Below are positions 26,955-35,696 of a stretch of DNA of 64,000 nt, one piece after another. The notes under the pieces are model-generated. The model worked only from the letters and a program-made list of their open reading frames with translations. It did not search any database and was not told the origin of the DNA. The stretch comes from Candidatus Lustribacter telmatis (GTDB lineage Bacteria > Vulcanimicrobiota > Vulcanimicrobiia > Vulcanimicrobiales > Vulcanimicrobiaceae). Position 1 is the first letter of the stretch. Every line of letters begins with the position of its first letter. Location of the stretch: the NCBI GenBank assembly GCA_003164045.1, contig PLRU01000046.1:1-64000 (forward strand). The letters run 5' to 3'. Made by a program: the position numbers and the translations under genes.

Positions 26955-28248
26955 TCCAGTTGCCGTGAAAGCCCAGCGGAACGCGTGCCGGCAGCGGGAC
27001 GACGGCGACGGGGGGTTTGGTGATATCGCTCGCGTCGAGCACGACGAAGCTGCTGCGGTCGAGCGCTGCGTCGTAGACGTAGCACATCAGCCAGCCCGCA
27101 TCTTCGCCCGTCCCCGCAGGGACGAACACCGCTTCGCCGGGCACGCAGCCGGCGCCGAACGAATGTTCCGTCGATGTGCCGTCGGCGAGATCGTGTTTGC
27201 GCAGCTCGCGCGCGCCTTCGCCGGTAGCGCTAACCGCGACGGTATAGCCGTAGCGATGGCGGCTGCCGGTCAGCCGCTCGTCGATGCGCGGAAACTCGCT
27301 CGAACGCTCGTCGAGCGTCGCTTCGCTCACGCGACCGGCCGCGAGGTCGATCGTGAAACGGTGCAGCGTCGTCGGCGAGAACGAGTCGTTCCCATTGCGC
27401 CAGAGTTCCTTGTAGCGGACGACGTCCATCACGATCTGCTCGCCGTCTTCGAACGCGTTGAACACGTGGAAGACATAGCAGGGCTCGATGTCGAGCCAGC
27501 GCACGGCCGCCGCCGGGTTCGCGCGATCGACGATGCCGAGCCGTGCGCCGTAGCGATCGCTCCACTTGTACGGGAACTTGCCGCGCAGACCGAGCATCGT
27601 ATCGAACACCACCGGCAAGTCCATAAAGATCGCGTACCGTTCGGTAAGCGCGAAGTCGTGCATCATCGTCACGCCGCGGACGGGAATGTTCCGGCTTTCG
27701 AGCAGCGTTCCGCCGGCGTCGATCCGATGATAGGAAAGCGCACCCGGCCGTAGTTGCATGCCGAACCCGTGAAGTTCGCCGGTGCGCGGGTCGGTCTTGG
27801 GATGAGCCGAGAACGGCGCCTTCAAGCGGCCGTCAAAATCGTAGACGCCGGTCGTGGCGAGATCGCGCGTGACTTCGGTCGGGAACGACGATTCGACGAG
27901 CGCCAGCAGACGATTGCCGTGCGCGATGATGTTCGTGTTGGCCGATCCGACGCTAAGGTCGAGCGTGCCGTTCATCCGGATGTAGGGCGCATGGTCGACG
28001 AACTGCCGCGTGCGCACCCAGCGATTACGGTAGGCCGTCGCGCGGCCGTTCGCGAGGCGCACGCCGTGCAGCATGCCGTCGCCCATGAACAGGTGACCGG
28101 GCTTGGAGCCCGGCTGAGGATTGGGCCCGTTCCGGATATAGTCGCCGCAAAGTTCGGGCGGCAACGCGCCTTCGACCGGAAGATCGAACGCCTCGATCTC
28201 AGCGCTGACGGGGGTCGCGTAGGCGGCGGCTGCAACGGCTGATCCCAT
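26929..28248 (-). CDS. Carotenoid oxygenase (RPE65/CCD family)
   Basis: Iron(II) dioxygenase family cleaving carotenoid or stilbene double bonds. The propeller-centre histidines can be seen in AHPKTDP, MMHDFALTERYAIF, YVFHVFNAFEDG and LGFHGNWI. It begins PPELCGDYIRNGPNPQPG with LFMGDGMLHGVRL, as in the family. 439 aa is a little short (usual 450-500) but all four iron ligands are present. ATG 28248 is preceded by AAAGG at 6 nt spacing; the longer open frame upstream crosses the PadR operators and is rejected. Transcribed away from padR, so probably repressed by it. Confidence 0.92.
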   Translation of the reverse strand: MGSAVAAAAYATPVSAEIEAFDLPVEGALPPELCGDYIRNGPNPQPGSKPGHLFMGDGMLHGVRLANGRATAYRNRWVRTRQFVDHAPYIRMNGTLDLSVGSANTNIIAHGNRLLALVESSFPTEVTRDLATTGVYDFDGRLKAPFSAHPKTDPRTGELHGFGMQLRPGALSYHRIDAGGTLLESRNIPVRGVTMMHDFALTERYAIFMDLPVVFDTMLGLRGKFPYKWSDRYGARLGIVDRANPAAAVRWLDIEPCYVFHVFNAFEDGEQIVMDVVRYKELWRNGNDSFSPTTLHRFTIDLAAGRVSEATLDERSSEFPRIDERLTGSRHRYGYTVAVSATGEGARELRKHDLADGTSTEHSFGAGCVPGEAVFVPAGTGEDAGWLMCYVYDAALDRSSFVVLDASDITKPPVAVVPLPARVPLGFHGNWIAADATRS

Positions 28249-28294
28249 GGCTAACCTTTCGTACGGTGGCGCGATGTGATATGTTTTGCGGAAT

Positions 28295-28324
28295 GTGTAA
28301 GATATTACATGTAAGAAATTACAT
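28295..28324. promoter_or_regulatory. Two overlapping PadR-type operators
   Basis: Palindrome 1 (28295-28310) is GTGT-N8-ACAT with core TGTAA-GATA-TTACA. Palindrome 2 (28309-28324) is ATGT-N8-ACAT, a perfect ATGTAA-GAAA-TTACAT. ATGT-N8-ACAT is the established consensus bound by PadR regulators. The pair sits 12-42 nt before the padR ATG and 46-76 nt before the carotenoid oxygenase ATG, so it can control both directions. Confidence 0.8.
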
Positions 28325-28336
28325 GTCAAGCCTTTC

Positions 28337-28873
28337 ATGACGAAAGTCAGCGTACTCGGGAACATCCTTTTGGGGCTGCTCGGGAGCGGCGGGCGCACGG
28401 GCTACGAGCTGACCCGCGACTTCGATGTAAGCCTGGCCAACGTCTGGGCGGCGAGCCACAGCCAGATTTATCCGGAGCTGGCGAAGCTGGAGGGCGCGGG
28501 CTTGATCCGCAAGACCGAAGCCGGCCCGCGCGGGAGCCAGCGGTACGCCATCACCCCTGCCGGCAACGACGCGCTGCGGCATTGGCTTGCCGAGACGCAG
28601 CCGGTTGACAACCCCCGGGCGGAATGGATGGTCCGCGTGTTTTTCCTCGGCACCCTCGCTCCGAACCAAGCTGCAACCTACCTCGAAGGCCAGCAAAAGT
28701 ACCATGCTGACAAGGTGGCGCGCTACCGGGCATTCGCCGAGCACTGCGCGGTCGACGACCCGGACTCGCGCTGGGACCGGATCGCGCTCGAGGCCGGGAT
28801 GCGCTTTGAAGCGGCGATGGCTGATTGGGCCGCCTGGGCGATCGGCGAACTGCAACGAACCCCTAAGGCTTGA
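28337..28873 (+). CDS. PadR-family transcriptional regulator
   Basis: 178 aa. N-terminal winged helix (VLGNILLGLLGSGGRTGYELTR, then HSQIYPELAKLEGAGLIRK and YAITPAGNDALRHWL), with a C-terminal helical dimerisation domain from residue 90 (Vir_act_alpha_C type). PadR proteins usually repress their own gene and a divergent neighbour and are released by phenolics or other small ligands. The tandem palindromes just upstream fit autoregulation. Its TGA overlaps the uvrC ATG. The effector is unknown; control of carotenoid cleavage suggests an apocarotenoid or aromatic signal (inference). Confidence 0.92.
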   Translation: MTKVSVLGNILLGLLGSGGRTGYELTRDFDVSLANVWAASHSQIYPELAKLEGAGLIRKTEAGPRGSQRYAITPAGNDALRHWLAETQPVDNPRAEWMVRVFFLGTLAPNQAATYLEGQQKYHADKVARYRAFAEHCAVDDPDSRWDRIALEAGMRFEAAMADWAAWAIGELQRTPKA

Positions 28874-30888
28874 TGGAGTCGACCCTCGAGCGGACGCTGG
28901 CCCAGCTTCCCGACGCGCCCGGCGTCTATATGATGATCGGGGACGACGGGCAGATTTTGTACATCGGCAAGGCCGTCTCGCTGCGCAGCCGCGTGCGCTC
29001 CTACTTTCAGGATAGCGCCGCGCACGCATACCGCACCGTGAAGATGGTGGAGCGCGTCGTCGACGTGCGTACGATCGTCGTCTCGAACGAGATCGAATCG
29101 CTGATCCTCGAAGCGAACCTCATCAAGCGCCACCAGCCCGCGTTCAACGTGCGGCTGCGCGACGACAAGCGTTTTCCGTACTTGAAGGTGACCAACGAGC
29201 CGTTCCCGCGCGTCGTGTTCACCCGCGTCGTGCGCGACGACGGCGCGCGGTACTTTGGGCCGTACACCAACGCGCACGGATTGCGCGAACTGATCGACCT
29301 CGTGCGCATCGTGTTTCCGTTACGCACGTGCCGCGAACCGATCGACGGTAAGCGCAAGCGGCCGTGCCTGCAGTATCATATCAAACGCTGTCTCGCGCCG
29401 TGCGTGGGGTATCAGTCGGAGCCGGACTACGACGTGCTCGTCGATGAGGTCGTGCTGTTTCTCGAAGGCCATCACGACGCGCTGATCGCGCGCTTGCAAA
29501 ACGACATGACCGATGCGGCCGAACACTACAACTTCGAGGCGGCGGCGCGGCTGCGCGACCGGATCATCGCGGTCCGGCGCACGATCGAAGCGCAGAAGGT
29601 CGTGTGGCGTTCGCGCGTCGACATGGATTTGATCGCGGTGGCGCGCGAGCGCGGCCAGGCGTGCATGCAAGTCTTTATGGTGCGCAACGGCAAGCTGCTC
29701 GGTCAGGAACACTTCATCCTCGACGGCACGGTCGATGCGACCGAGGCCGAGCTGTTCTCCGAATTCCTCAAGCAGTTTTACACCGCGCGCAGCGGGCAAC
29801 TCGGGCTCGACGCGTCGATGGCGAGCGACATCGCGGGCAGTCCGCTCGCGTTGCGCGCGGCGCGCGACCAGCAGTCGCCGGTCGCCGAGAAAGAACGCTC
29901 GCGCCGGCGCAATAGCGGCGCCGAGGCGATCCCGAAAGAGATCCTCGTGCAGGCGCATCCCGACGACGGCTCGGTAATCGAAATGTGGCTGACCGAGGCG
30001 AAGGGTCAGCGCGTGCGCATCCTGCGCCCGGAGCGCGGCGAGCGCGCCGATTACCTGCGCCTGGTGCAGAAGAACGCCGAGCAAAACCTCAAGAATTTTC
30101 TCGCGCATCAGGAAGCGCAGGAAACCGCCTCGGCGACCGCACTGACCGAACTCGCGGCGGCCCTCGATTTGCCCGAGCCGCCGCATCGCATCGAGTGCTA
30201 CGACATCTCGAACATTCAAGGCACGAACGCGGTGAGTTCGATGGTCGTGTTCGTCGAAGGCCGGGCCAAGAAGAGCGACTATCGCCACTTCAAGATTCAG
30301 TACGATAAGGGGCCCAACGATTTTGCGATGATGCAGGAGACGTTACGGCGGCGGCTGCGCTATTTGCGCGCCGATGCCGATCGCCCGCCGGTGGCCGACG
30401 GCGACGCGGCCGGGGCAGCGATCGAAGCGCAGGCGCGCAAGCGCGATCGTTTCCACGAGAAACCGGATCTCTTGCTCATCGACGGCGGCAAAGGGCAACT
30501 CAGCGCCGTCGTCGAGGTGATCCGGGAAATGGATATGATCGGCATTCCGGTTGCGGGCTTGGCGAAGGAGAACGAGTGGCTCTTCGTTCCGGGAAATCCT
30601 GAACCGATCGCGCTGCCGCCGAATTCCGCCGGACTGCACCTCGTGATGCGCGTGCGCGATGAAGCGCACCGATTCGCCATCACCTATCATCGCAACCGGC
30701 GCGACAAAGCGATGACGAAGTCGGTGCTCGATACGCTGACCGGCGTCGGCCCGGTACGGCGCAAACGGTTGCTGACGGTGTTCGGTTCGGTCAACGCGAT
30801 CAAGCGCGCGAGCGTCGATGAGATCGCGGCGGTGAAGGGCATGAGCCCGGCGCTCGCATCGCACGTGAAGGCGGCGCTCAGTGGCTGA
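28873..30888 (+). CDS. uvrC: Excinuclease ABC subunit C
   Basis: Dual-incision nuclease of nucleotide excision repair, acting with UvrA/UvrB (not in window). Domain order is complete: GIY-YIG nuclease (PGVYMMIGDDGQILYIGKA), Cys-rich hinge (KRPCLQYHIKRCLAPCVGY), UVR/UvrB-binding motif (YNFEAAARLRDRIIAVRR), RNase H-like nuclease (HRIECYDISNIQGTNAVSSM) and C-terminal helix-hairpin-helix pair (LTGVGPVRRKRLL, VKGMSPALASHV). ATG 28873 shares its A with the padR stop; 671 aa. Position behind padR suggests co-transcription from the padR promoter. Confidence 0.95.
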   Translation: MESTLERTLAQLPDAPGVYMMIGDDGQILYIGKAVSLRSRVRSYFQDSAAHAYRTVKMVERVVDVRTIVVSNEIESLILEANLIKRHQPAFNVRLRDDKRFPYLKVTNEPFPRVVFTRVVRDDGARYFGPYTNAHGLRELIDLVRIVFPLRTCREPIDGKRKRPCLQYHIKRCLAPCVGYQSEPDYDVLVDEVVLFLEGHHDALIARLQNDMTDAAEHYNFEAAARLRDRIIAVRRTIEAQKVVWRSRVDMDLIAVARERGQACMQVFMVRNGKLLGQEHFILDGTVDATEAELFSEFLKQFYTARSGQLGLDASMASDIAGSPLALRAARDQQSPVAEKERSRRRNSGAEAIPKEILVQAHPDDGSVIEMWLTEAKGQRVRILRPERGERADYLRLVQKNAEQNLKNFLAHQEAQETASATALTELAAALDLPEPPHRIECYDISNIQGTNAVSSMVVFVEGRAKKSDYRHFKIQYDKGPNDFAMMQETLRRRLRYLRADADRPPVADGDAAGAAIEAQARKRDRFHEKPDLLLIDGGKGQLSAVVEVIREMDMIGIPVAGLAKENEWLFVPGNPEPIALPPNSAGLHLVMRVRDEAHRFAITYHRNRRDKAMTKSVLDTLTGVGPVRRKRLLTVFGSVNAIKRASVDEIAAVKGMSPALASHVKAALSG

Positions 30889-31945
30889 CCCGTTCGTTTT
30901 CGCGAAGCCGTTCTTGCACATGCTCGATCCCGAGCGCGCGCACGAACTCACGCTGCGCGCGCTCGAAGCAAACCTCGTGCCGGCGCAACCGCAGGTCGAC
31001 GAACCGAGCATCGCGATCGACCTGTTCGGCCGCCGGCTCCACGGTCCGGTGGGCTTGGCCGCCGGCTTCGATAAGAATGCCCGCGTGTTCCGGCGGATGT
31101 ACGCGCAGGGTTTCAGCTTTGTGGAAATCGGCGGCGTGACGCCGCGTCCGCAGCGCGGCAATCCGCGCCCGCGCGTCTTTCGCCTGCCGGAAGACGGCGC
31201 GATCATCAACAACATGGGCTTTCCCAACGACGGCGCCGAGGCGGTCGTGCGGCGGCTCGGCGGCGAACGGCCGGCCGGAATGCTCGGCATCAACCTCGCG
31301 AGCAACGGCGACAGTGCCGACCCGGCCGAAGATTTTGCCGGGCTCGTGCAGCGCTTCTCCAATTATGCCGACTACCTAACGCTCGACATTTCGTGCCCGA
31401 ACAGCGCCAACGGTAAAGTGTTTCTCGAACCGGCGCGGCTGCGCGATCTGATGGCGCGGCTCGGTGCGCTCGATCGCGGACCCGTGCCGCCCAAGCTCGT
31501 CGCGAAGCTCTCGCCCGACATCGACGATGCGCTGCTCGGCCAACTCATCGAGGTGCTGCTCGAGGCGAAGATCGACGGCATCATCGTCGCCAATACGACG
31601 ATCGAGCGGCCGGAAACGCTGCGCGGGAACGCCTCGATGCGCGGCGGCCTGAGCGGCCGGCCGTTATTCGCGCGCTCCACCGCGATGCTCGCGCAGGTGG
31701 CGCACCTCACGGGCGGCGCCGTGCCGCTGATCGGCGTTGGGGGAATCGCAAGCGGACCCCAAGCGTATGAGAAGATTCGCGCCGGCGCGACCGCCGTGCA
31801 GCTCTACACCGGTCTGATCTATGGCGGCACGGCCCTGGTGACGCGCATCAAGCGGGAGCTGGCGGTCTTGCTCATGCGCGACGGATATGGCACCCTAAGC
31901 GAGGCCGTCGGCACGGCGCGCTCTGCGCGGAAAGTGAGCCCATAA
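30881..31945 (+). CDS. pyrD: Dihydroorotate dehydrogenase (quinone), class 2
   Basis: Membrane-associated FMN enzyme oxidising dihydroorotate to orotate with quinone as acceptor. The N-terminal helix FVFAKPFLHMLDPERAHELTLRAL is the class-2 membrane-tunnel element. FMN and substrate motifs: VGLAAGFDKNA, FVEIGGVTPRPQ, INNMGFPN, LDISCPNSANGK (with the class-2 Ser region), VANTTI, LSGRPLF and LIGVGGIASG. 354 aa. GTG 30881 lies inside the uvrC end (8 nt overlap), and its stop overlaps the next ATG (TAATG). Confidence 0.95.
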   Translation: MADPFVFAKPFLHMLDPERAHELTLRALEANLVPAQPQVDEPSIAIDLFGRRLHGPVGLAAGFDKNARVFRRMYAQGFSFVEIGGVTPRPQRGNPRPRVFRLPEDGAIINNMGFPNDGAEAVVRRLGGERPAGMLGINLASNGDSADPAEDFAGLVQRFSNYADYLTLDISCPNSANGKVFLEPARLRDLMARLGALDRGPVPPKLVAKLSPDIDDALLGQLIEVLLEAKIDGIIVANTTIERPETLRGNASMRGGLSGRPLFARSTAMLAQVAHLTGGAVPLIGVGGIASGPQAYEKIRAGATAVQLYTGLIYGGTALVTRIKRELAVLLMRDGYGTLSEAVGTARSARKVSP

Positions 31946-32301
31946 TGCATTTCCTCATTCGAGTGATCGTCAACGCCATCGCCCTGATGATCGTGGCGTA
32001 CTTCCTGCCGGGTGTGAGCGTGACGGGATTCGTCGGCGCGCTCATCGCCGCGTTCGTGCTCGGCATCGTCAACGCGATCTTGCGTCCGATCCTCATTCTG
32101 CTCACGTTGCCGATCCAAATCGTCACGCTCGGGCTGTTCACATTCGTAATCAATGGTGTTCTCTTTTGGTGGGTCGGTCAGTGGAATCTCGGGCTCGTCG
32201 TCAATGGATTCTGGCCGGCGTTCTGGGGCGCGATCGTGCTCGGCATCGTGTCGTTCGTGCTGTCATCGCTGCTGCGAGGCGCCGATCCGGAAACTGCCTA
32301 G
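31945..32301 (+). CDS. Small four-TM membrane protein (phage-holin family 4 / PF04020-like)
   Basis: 118 aa, four hydrophobic spans with the typical pattern FLIRVIVNAIALMIVAYFLPG, VLGIVNAILRPILILLTLP, VTLGLFTFVINGVLFW and FWGAIVLGIVSFVLSSLL. This is the common bacterial family annotated as mycobacterial 4-TMS phage holin. It is found in many chromosomes without prophage, and its function is unknown. The name should not be read as evidence for a phage here. Coupled to pyrD by a 1 nt overlap and 3 nt before surE. Confidence 0.8.
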   Translation: MHFLIRVIVNAIALMIVAYFLPGVSVTGFVGALIAAFVLGIVNAILRPILILLTLPIQIVTLGLFTFVINGVLFWWVGQWNLGLVVNGFWPAFWGAIVLGIVSFVLSSLLRGADPETA

Positions 32302-32304
32302 CTC

Positions 32305-33072
32305 ATGGTCCGCATCCTCGTCGTAAACGATGACGGCATCGCTTCCGAGGGGATCGCGGTGCTGGCGCGAGCGCTGCAACCGCTAGGCGAGGTGACGGTC
32401 GTTGCGCCCGATGGCGATCGCAGCGGGACGAGCCATTCCATCTCCGTGCACTCGGCCGTGCGCGCGCAGGCGATGCCGGAGGCCGGCTTGCGTCGCTTCG
32501 CGTGTTCGGGCACGCCCGCCGATTGCGTGCTGCTCGGCGTGAACGAACTCTGCGGCGGGCGGCCCGACATCGTGCTCAGCGGGATCAACCGCGGCGCGAA
32601 TCTCGCCGACGACGTGAACTATTCGGGCACGGTTGCCGCAGCGGTCGAAGCGACGATCGTGGGCGTTCCGGCGATCGCGGTTTCGCTCGCGTCGTCGTGG
32701 CCGAAGCAAGATCCGGTGCACTATTGGGATGTCGCCGCAAGCGTCGCGCGGCGGCTGGCGACCGAGGTGTTGCGCGAGCCGTTGCCGCCCGGCACGTATT
32801 GGAACGTGAACGTGCCCAACGTCGCCGAACTGCGCGGCATCCGCTTCACGCGGCTGGGACGCAAGCAGTACGCGGACCGGTTGGCACGTGAGGACGACGG
32901 CGGCGCGGGCGCGGCGTACTACTGGGTTTGGGATATGTCGCATCTCGGCGGCGGCGACGACACCGATACGGTAGCGGTCGATGGAGGCTACGCAAGCGTG
33001 ACGCCGCTGCAGATCGATCGGACCGACGAGGCGACGCTGCGGCGCTATGCCGCGCGCACGCTGCCGGCCTGA
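32305..33072 (+). CDS. surE: 5'/3'-nucleotidase SurE
   Basis: Metal-dependent nucleoside-monophosphate phosphatase linked to stationary-phase survival. The metal ligands are present: DD in ILVVNDDGIASEGI, Ser in DRSGTSHSIS, and Asn in SGINRGANLADDVNYSGTVAAA. The second half contains VNVPN and the R-D rich tail. 255 aa is normal. ATG 32305 follows the holin-like gene after 3 nt. This is the end of the tightly packed padR-led chain; 37 nt separate it from the next gene. Confidence 0.94.
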   Translation: MVRILVVNDDGIASEGIAVLARALQPLGEVTVVAPDGDRSGTSHSISVHSAVRAQAMPEAGLRRFACSGTPADCVLLGVNELCGGRPDIVLSGINRGANLADDVNYSGTVAAAVEATIVGVPAIAVSLASSWPKQDPVHYWDVAASVARRLATEVLREPLPPGTYWNVNVPNVAELRGIRFTRLGRKQYADRLAREDDGGAGAAYYWVWDMSHLGGGDDTDTVAVDGGYASVTPLQIDRTDEATLRRYAARTLPA

Positions 33073-33109
33073 CGCAACCCGGACCTCTTCGTTTACGTTC
33101 ATTCCGAAC

Positions 33110-34090
33110 ATGCGCGCAGCAACGTTCACCCACACCGGACCGGCCCGCGACGTACTTCACGTCGGTGAGATGCCGACACCCGAACCCGGACTGGGCGAGG
33201 TGCGGGTGAAGCTCGCGACGTCGGGCGTGAACCCCTCCGACGTCAAGCGCCGCGGCGCGGCGCCGCCGGGCAAGCCGGCGGAATTTCCCGTGGTGATCCC
33301 GCACAGCGACGGCGCCGGGACGATCGACGCGGTCGGTTCGGGCGTGCCGGCCAAGCGCATCGGCGAGCGCGTGTGGACCGTGAACGCGCAATTCAAGCGC
33401 GCGTTCGGTACGGCGGCGGAATACTGCGTACTGCCGAGTGCGTTTGCCGTTCATCTGCCCGACAACATCGACTTTTCCGTCGGCGCGTGTCTCGGCATCC
33501 CGGCATTGACGGCGTATCACGCGATCATGCTCGACGGATCGGTGCGCGGCAAGACGTTGCTCGTGCAGGGCGGCGCGGGAGCGGTCGGCGCGTACGCGAT
33601 CCAGTTCGCGAAGCTCGACGGCGCGACGGTGATTACCACGGTCAGTTCGGATGAGAAGGCGGAACGCGCGCGTGCGGTGGGCGCAGATCACGTGATCAAC
33701 TACCGCACGGAGGAAGTAAAGGCGCGGGTCGCAGAGATCACCGGTGGCAAGAAAGTGGACCGCGTGATCGAGGTCGATCTGAAAGCCAATGCGATGACGT
33801 ACCCCGATGTGCTGGCCGAACACGGTAAGGCCGTGATCTACGGTTCGGGTGCGCCGCCGATTCCGATTCCGTCGTTCATTCCCTGGAGCACGACGCTGCA
33901 GTTCATTCTCGTATACACGCTCAGCGACTATCAGCGCGAAAGCCACGTCGGCGCACTCGACCGGCTGCTGACCGCCGGAAAACTGCAGCACGCGCTGGGC
34001 GAACATTTTCCGCTCGACCGTATTGTCGAAGCGCACGAACGGGTGGAAGCCGGTAGTCTCGGCAACGTGATCGTCGACGTTTCGAAGTAG
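33110..34090 (+). CDS. NADPH:quinone oxidoreductase-type alcohol dehydrogenase
   Basis: 326 aa medium-chain dehydrogenase/reductase of the zeta-crystallin type. The GroES-like half runs from MRAATFTHTG to about residue 120; the Rossmann half has LLVQGGAGAVGAYAIQFAK for NADPH. The Zn-binding cysteines of true alcohol dehydrogenases are absent, so it should reduce quinones or enones. In-frame codons upstream of ATG 33110 overlap surE and are rejected. It precedes the transporter genes by 1 nt, but a metabolic link is not evident. Confidence 0.87.
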   Translation: MRAATFTHTGPARDVLHVGEMPTPEPGLGEVRVKLATSGVNPSDVKRRGAAPPGKPAEFPVVIPHSDGAGTIDAVGSGVPAKRIGERVWTVNAQFKRAFGTAAEYCVLPSAFAVHLPDNIDFSVGACLGIPALTAYHAIMLDGSVRGKTLLVQGGAGAVGAYAIQFAKLDGATVITTVSSDEKAERARAVGADHVINYRTEEVKARVAEITGGKKVDRVIEVDLKANAMTYPDVLAEHGKAVIYGSGAPPIPIPSFIPWSTTLQFILVYTLSDYQRESHVGALDRLLTAGKLQHALGEHFPLDRIVEAHERVEAGSLGNVIVDVSK

Positions 34091-34091
34091 C

Positions 34092-35696
34092 ATGCGCGCA
34101 GCCGGTTCGCTGGAGCGTCTTTTTACGTGTGCGCTGATTGCGCTCGCGTTAGACGGGTGCGCGGCCGGTGCCGGCGCGCAACGTGATCCCGGCACGATCG
34201 TTTCGCTCACGCGCGTCGATGGCGCAACGATGAATCCGATGTTCGGGCAGACCGTCCAAGACGGCATCGTTTACCCGCAGATCATCTTCGAGTCTCTGAG
34301 CTACATCGGCGCCGATTATCTTCCGCATCCGCGTTTGGCGACGTCGTGGACACATTCGGCCGACGGGTTACAGTGGACGGTCGACCTACGGCACGGCGTG
34401 CGCTGGTCCGACGGCGCGCCGTTCACGTCGAAGGACGTCGTCTTCACCTACGACGCGTTAATCGATCCGCAGACCGCTTCGATTAACGCCGGCGATATGG
34501 TGTACATCAAGCGGGTAACTGGCGATGGCCCCTTCCGCGTCCACTTCACGCTCGCGTATCCGAGCGCCGTGTTCACGCTCGTCGGGATGGGTTTCGAAGC
34601 GAGCATATTGCCCGAGCATATCCTCGGCCGCGTTCCTCATGACCGGTTGCGCTTTAGCGCCTTTGGCGAACATCCCGTCGGCACTGGGCCCTACCGTCTG
34701 CTCCGGTGGCAGCACGATAGCGAAACGATCTTCGTCCCGAACCCCTACGCATGGCGGAAACCCCACATCGCGCGCTTCGATGTGCGCACGATCTTCAACG
34801 ATCAGGCGCAAACCGACGCCATGGCCAACGGTTCGGCCGACCTCGTCGACGATACCGGTTCGACCGTCTATCAACAACTCGAGCGCATCGCGCCGAAGGT
34901 CAAGCTGTTGACCTTCCCGTCGGTCTACATCGATGTGACCCTGCCGAACACGCGCCGCCCCGGTCTCGATGATGTCATCGTGCGACGCGCAATGATGTAC
35001 GGAAATAATCGCCAGGCGCTCATTTCAGGGTTTTTCCAGGATAAGGTGCCGTTGCCCGATGGGTTGGTTCCGGTTGGGCTCACGCACTGGCACAACGGCC
35101 ACGTGGCACAGTATCCGTACGATCCGGTTAAAGCGCGGGCGATGCTCGATGCCGACGGTTGGCGCGTGGGGCCTGACGGCGTTCGCCGGCGCGGCAACGC
35201 GCGACTCGCATTCGAACTCTTGATCAATCAGGGCTCGGCCATCTTGACCGATGCAGACCTTGAGTTTACCGCCGACATGAAGGCGATCGGCATCGAAGTC
35301 GCACTGCGCGAGATGGATTTCCCATCGATGGTTGCGCGCGAGTTCAAGGGCGACTTCGATCTCATCTCCGAAGGCTTTGGCGGTTCGGTCGACCCGGACA
35401 TGACGGCGAACCTTGCGACGTCGTCGATCCCGCCCGCCGGCCAGAATACCGGCGCTTTCCACGATCCGGTGCTCGATCGTCTGATGAAAGCTGGTCTCAC
35501 GGAACTCGACGACGGGAAACGGCGCGCCATCTATAACGAGATGCAGCGAGAGATCGCTGATAAGGTGCCGATGCTCTACCAATGGACCCGGTTCGCCGGC
35601 ACCGCGTATTCCGCGCACCTCGTGCTCGATCCGAAAACGACGCTCCAGCAACCGCTGCTGTACTACAACATCGAAGACTGGAAGACGGCGCAATGA
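34092..35696 (+). CDS. Peptide/nickel-type ABC substrate-binding lipoprotein
   Basis: SBP_bac_5 family solute receptor. The leader LERLFTCALIALALDGC ends in a lipobox Cys (LDGC, residue 23), so it should be membrane-anchored outside the inner membrane. Characteristic segments: IIFESLSYIGADYLPHPRLATSW, WTVDLRHGVRWSDGAPFTSKDVVFTYD, PVGTGPYRLLRW, and LLINQGSAILTDADLEFTADMKAIGIEV. 534 aa. The ligand (oligopeptide or other) cannot be told. The stop overlaps the permease start by ATGA. Confidence 0.9.
   Translation: MRAAGSLERLFTCALIALALDGCAAGAGAQRDPGTIVSLTRVDGATMNPMFGQTVQDGIVYPQIIFESLSYIGADYLPHPRLATSWTHSADGLQWTVDLRHGVRWSDGAPFTSKDVVFTYDALIDPQTASINAGDMVYIKRVTGDGPFRVHFTLAYPSAVFTLVGMGFEASILPEHILGRVPHDRLRFSAFGEHPVGTGPYRLLRWQHDSETIFVPNPYAWRKPHIARFDVRTIFNDQAQTDAMANGSADLVDDTGSTVYQQLERIAPKVKLLTFPSVYIDVTLPNTRRPGLDDVIVRRAMMYGNNRQALISGFFQDKVPLPDGLVPVGLTHWHNGHVAQYPYDPVKARAMLDADGWRVGPDGVRRRGNARLAFELLINQGSAILTDADLEFTADMKAIGIEVALREMDFPSMVAREFKGDFDLISEGFGGSVDPDMTANLATSSIPPAGQNTGAFHDPVLDRLMKAGLTELDDGKRRAIYNEMQREIADKVPMLYQWTRFAGTAYSAHLVLDPKTTLQQPLLYYNIEDWKTAQ

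Noticed and set aside
31945-32301. Holin annotation as evidence of a prophage
   Set aside because: No lysis, capsid or integrase genes nearby; this family is common in chromosomes and the gene is coupled to pyrD.
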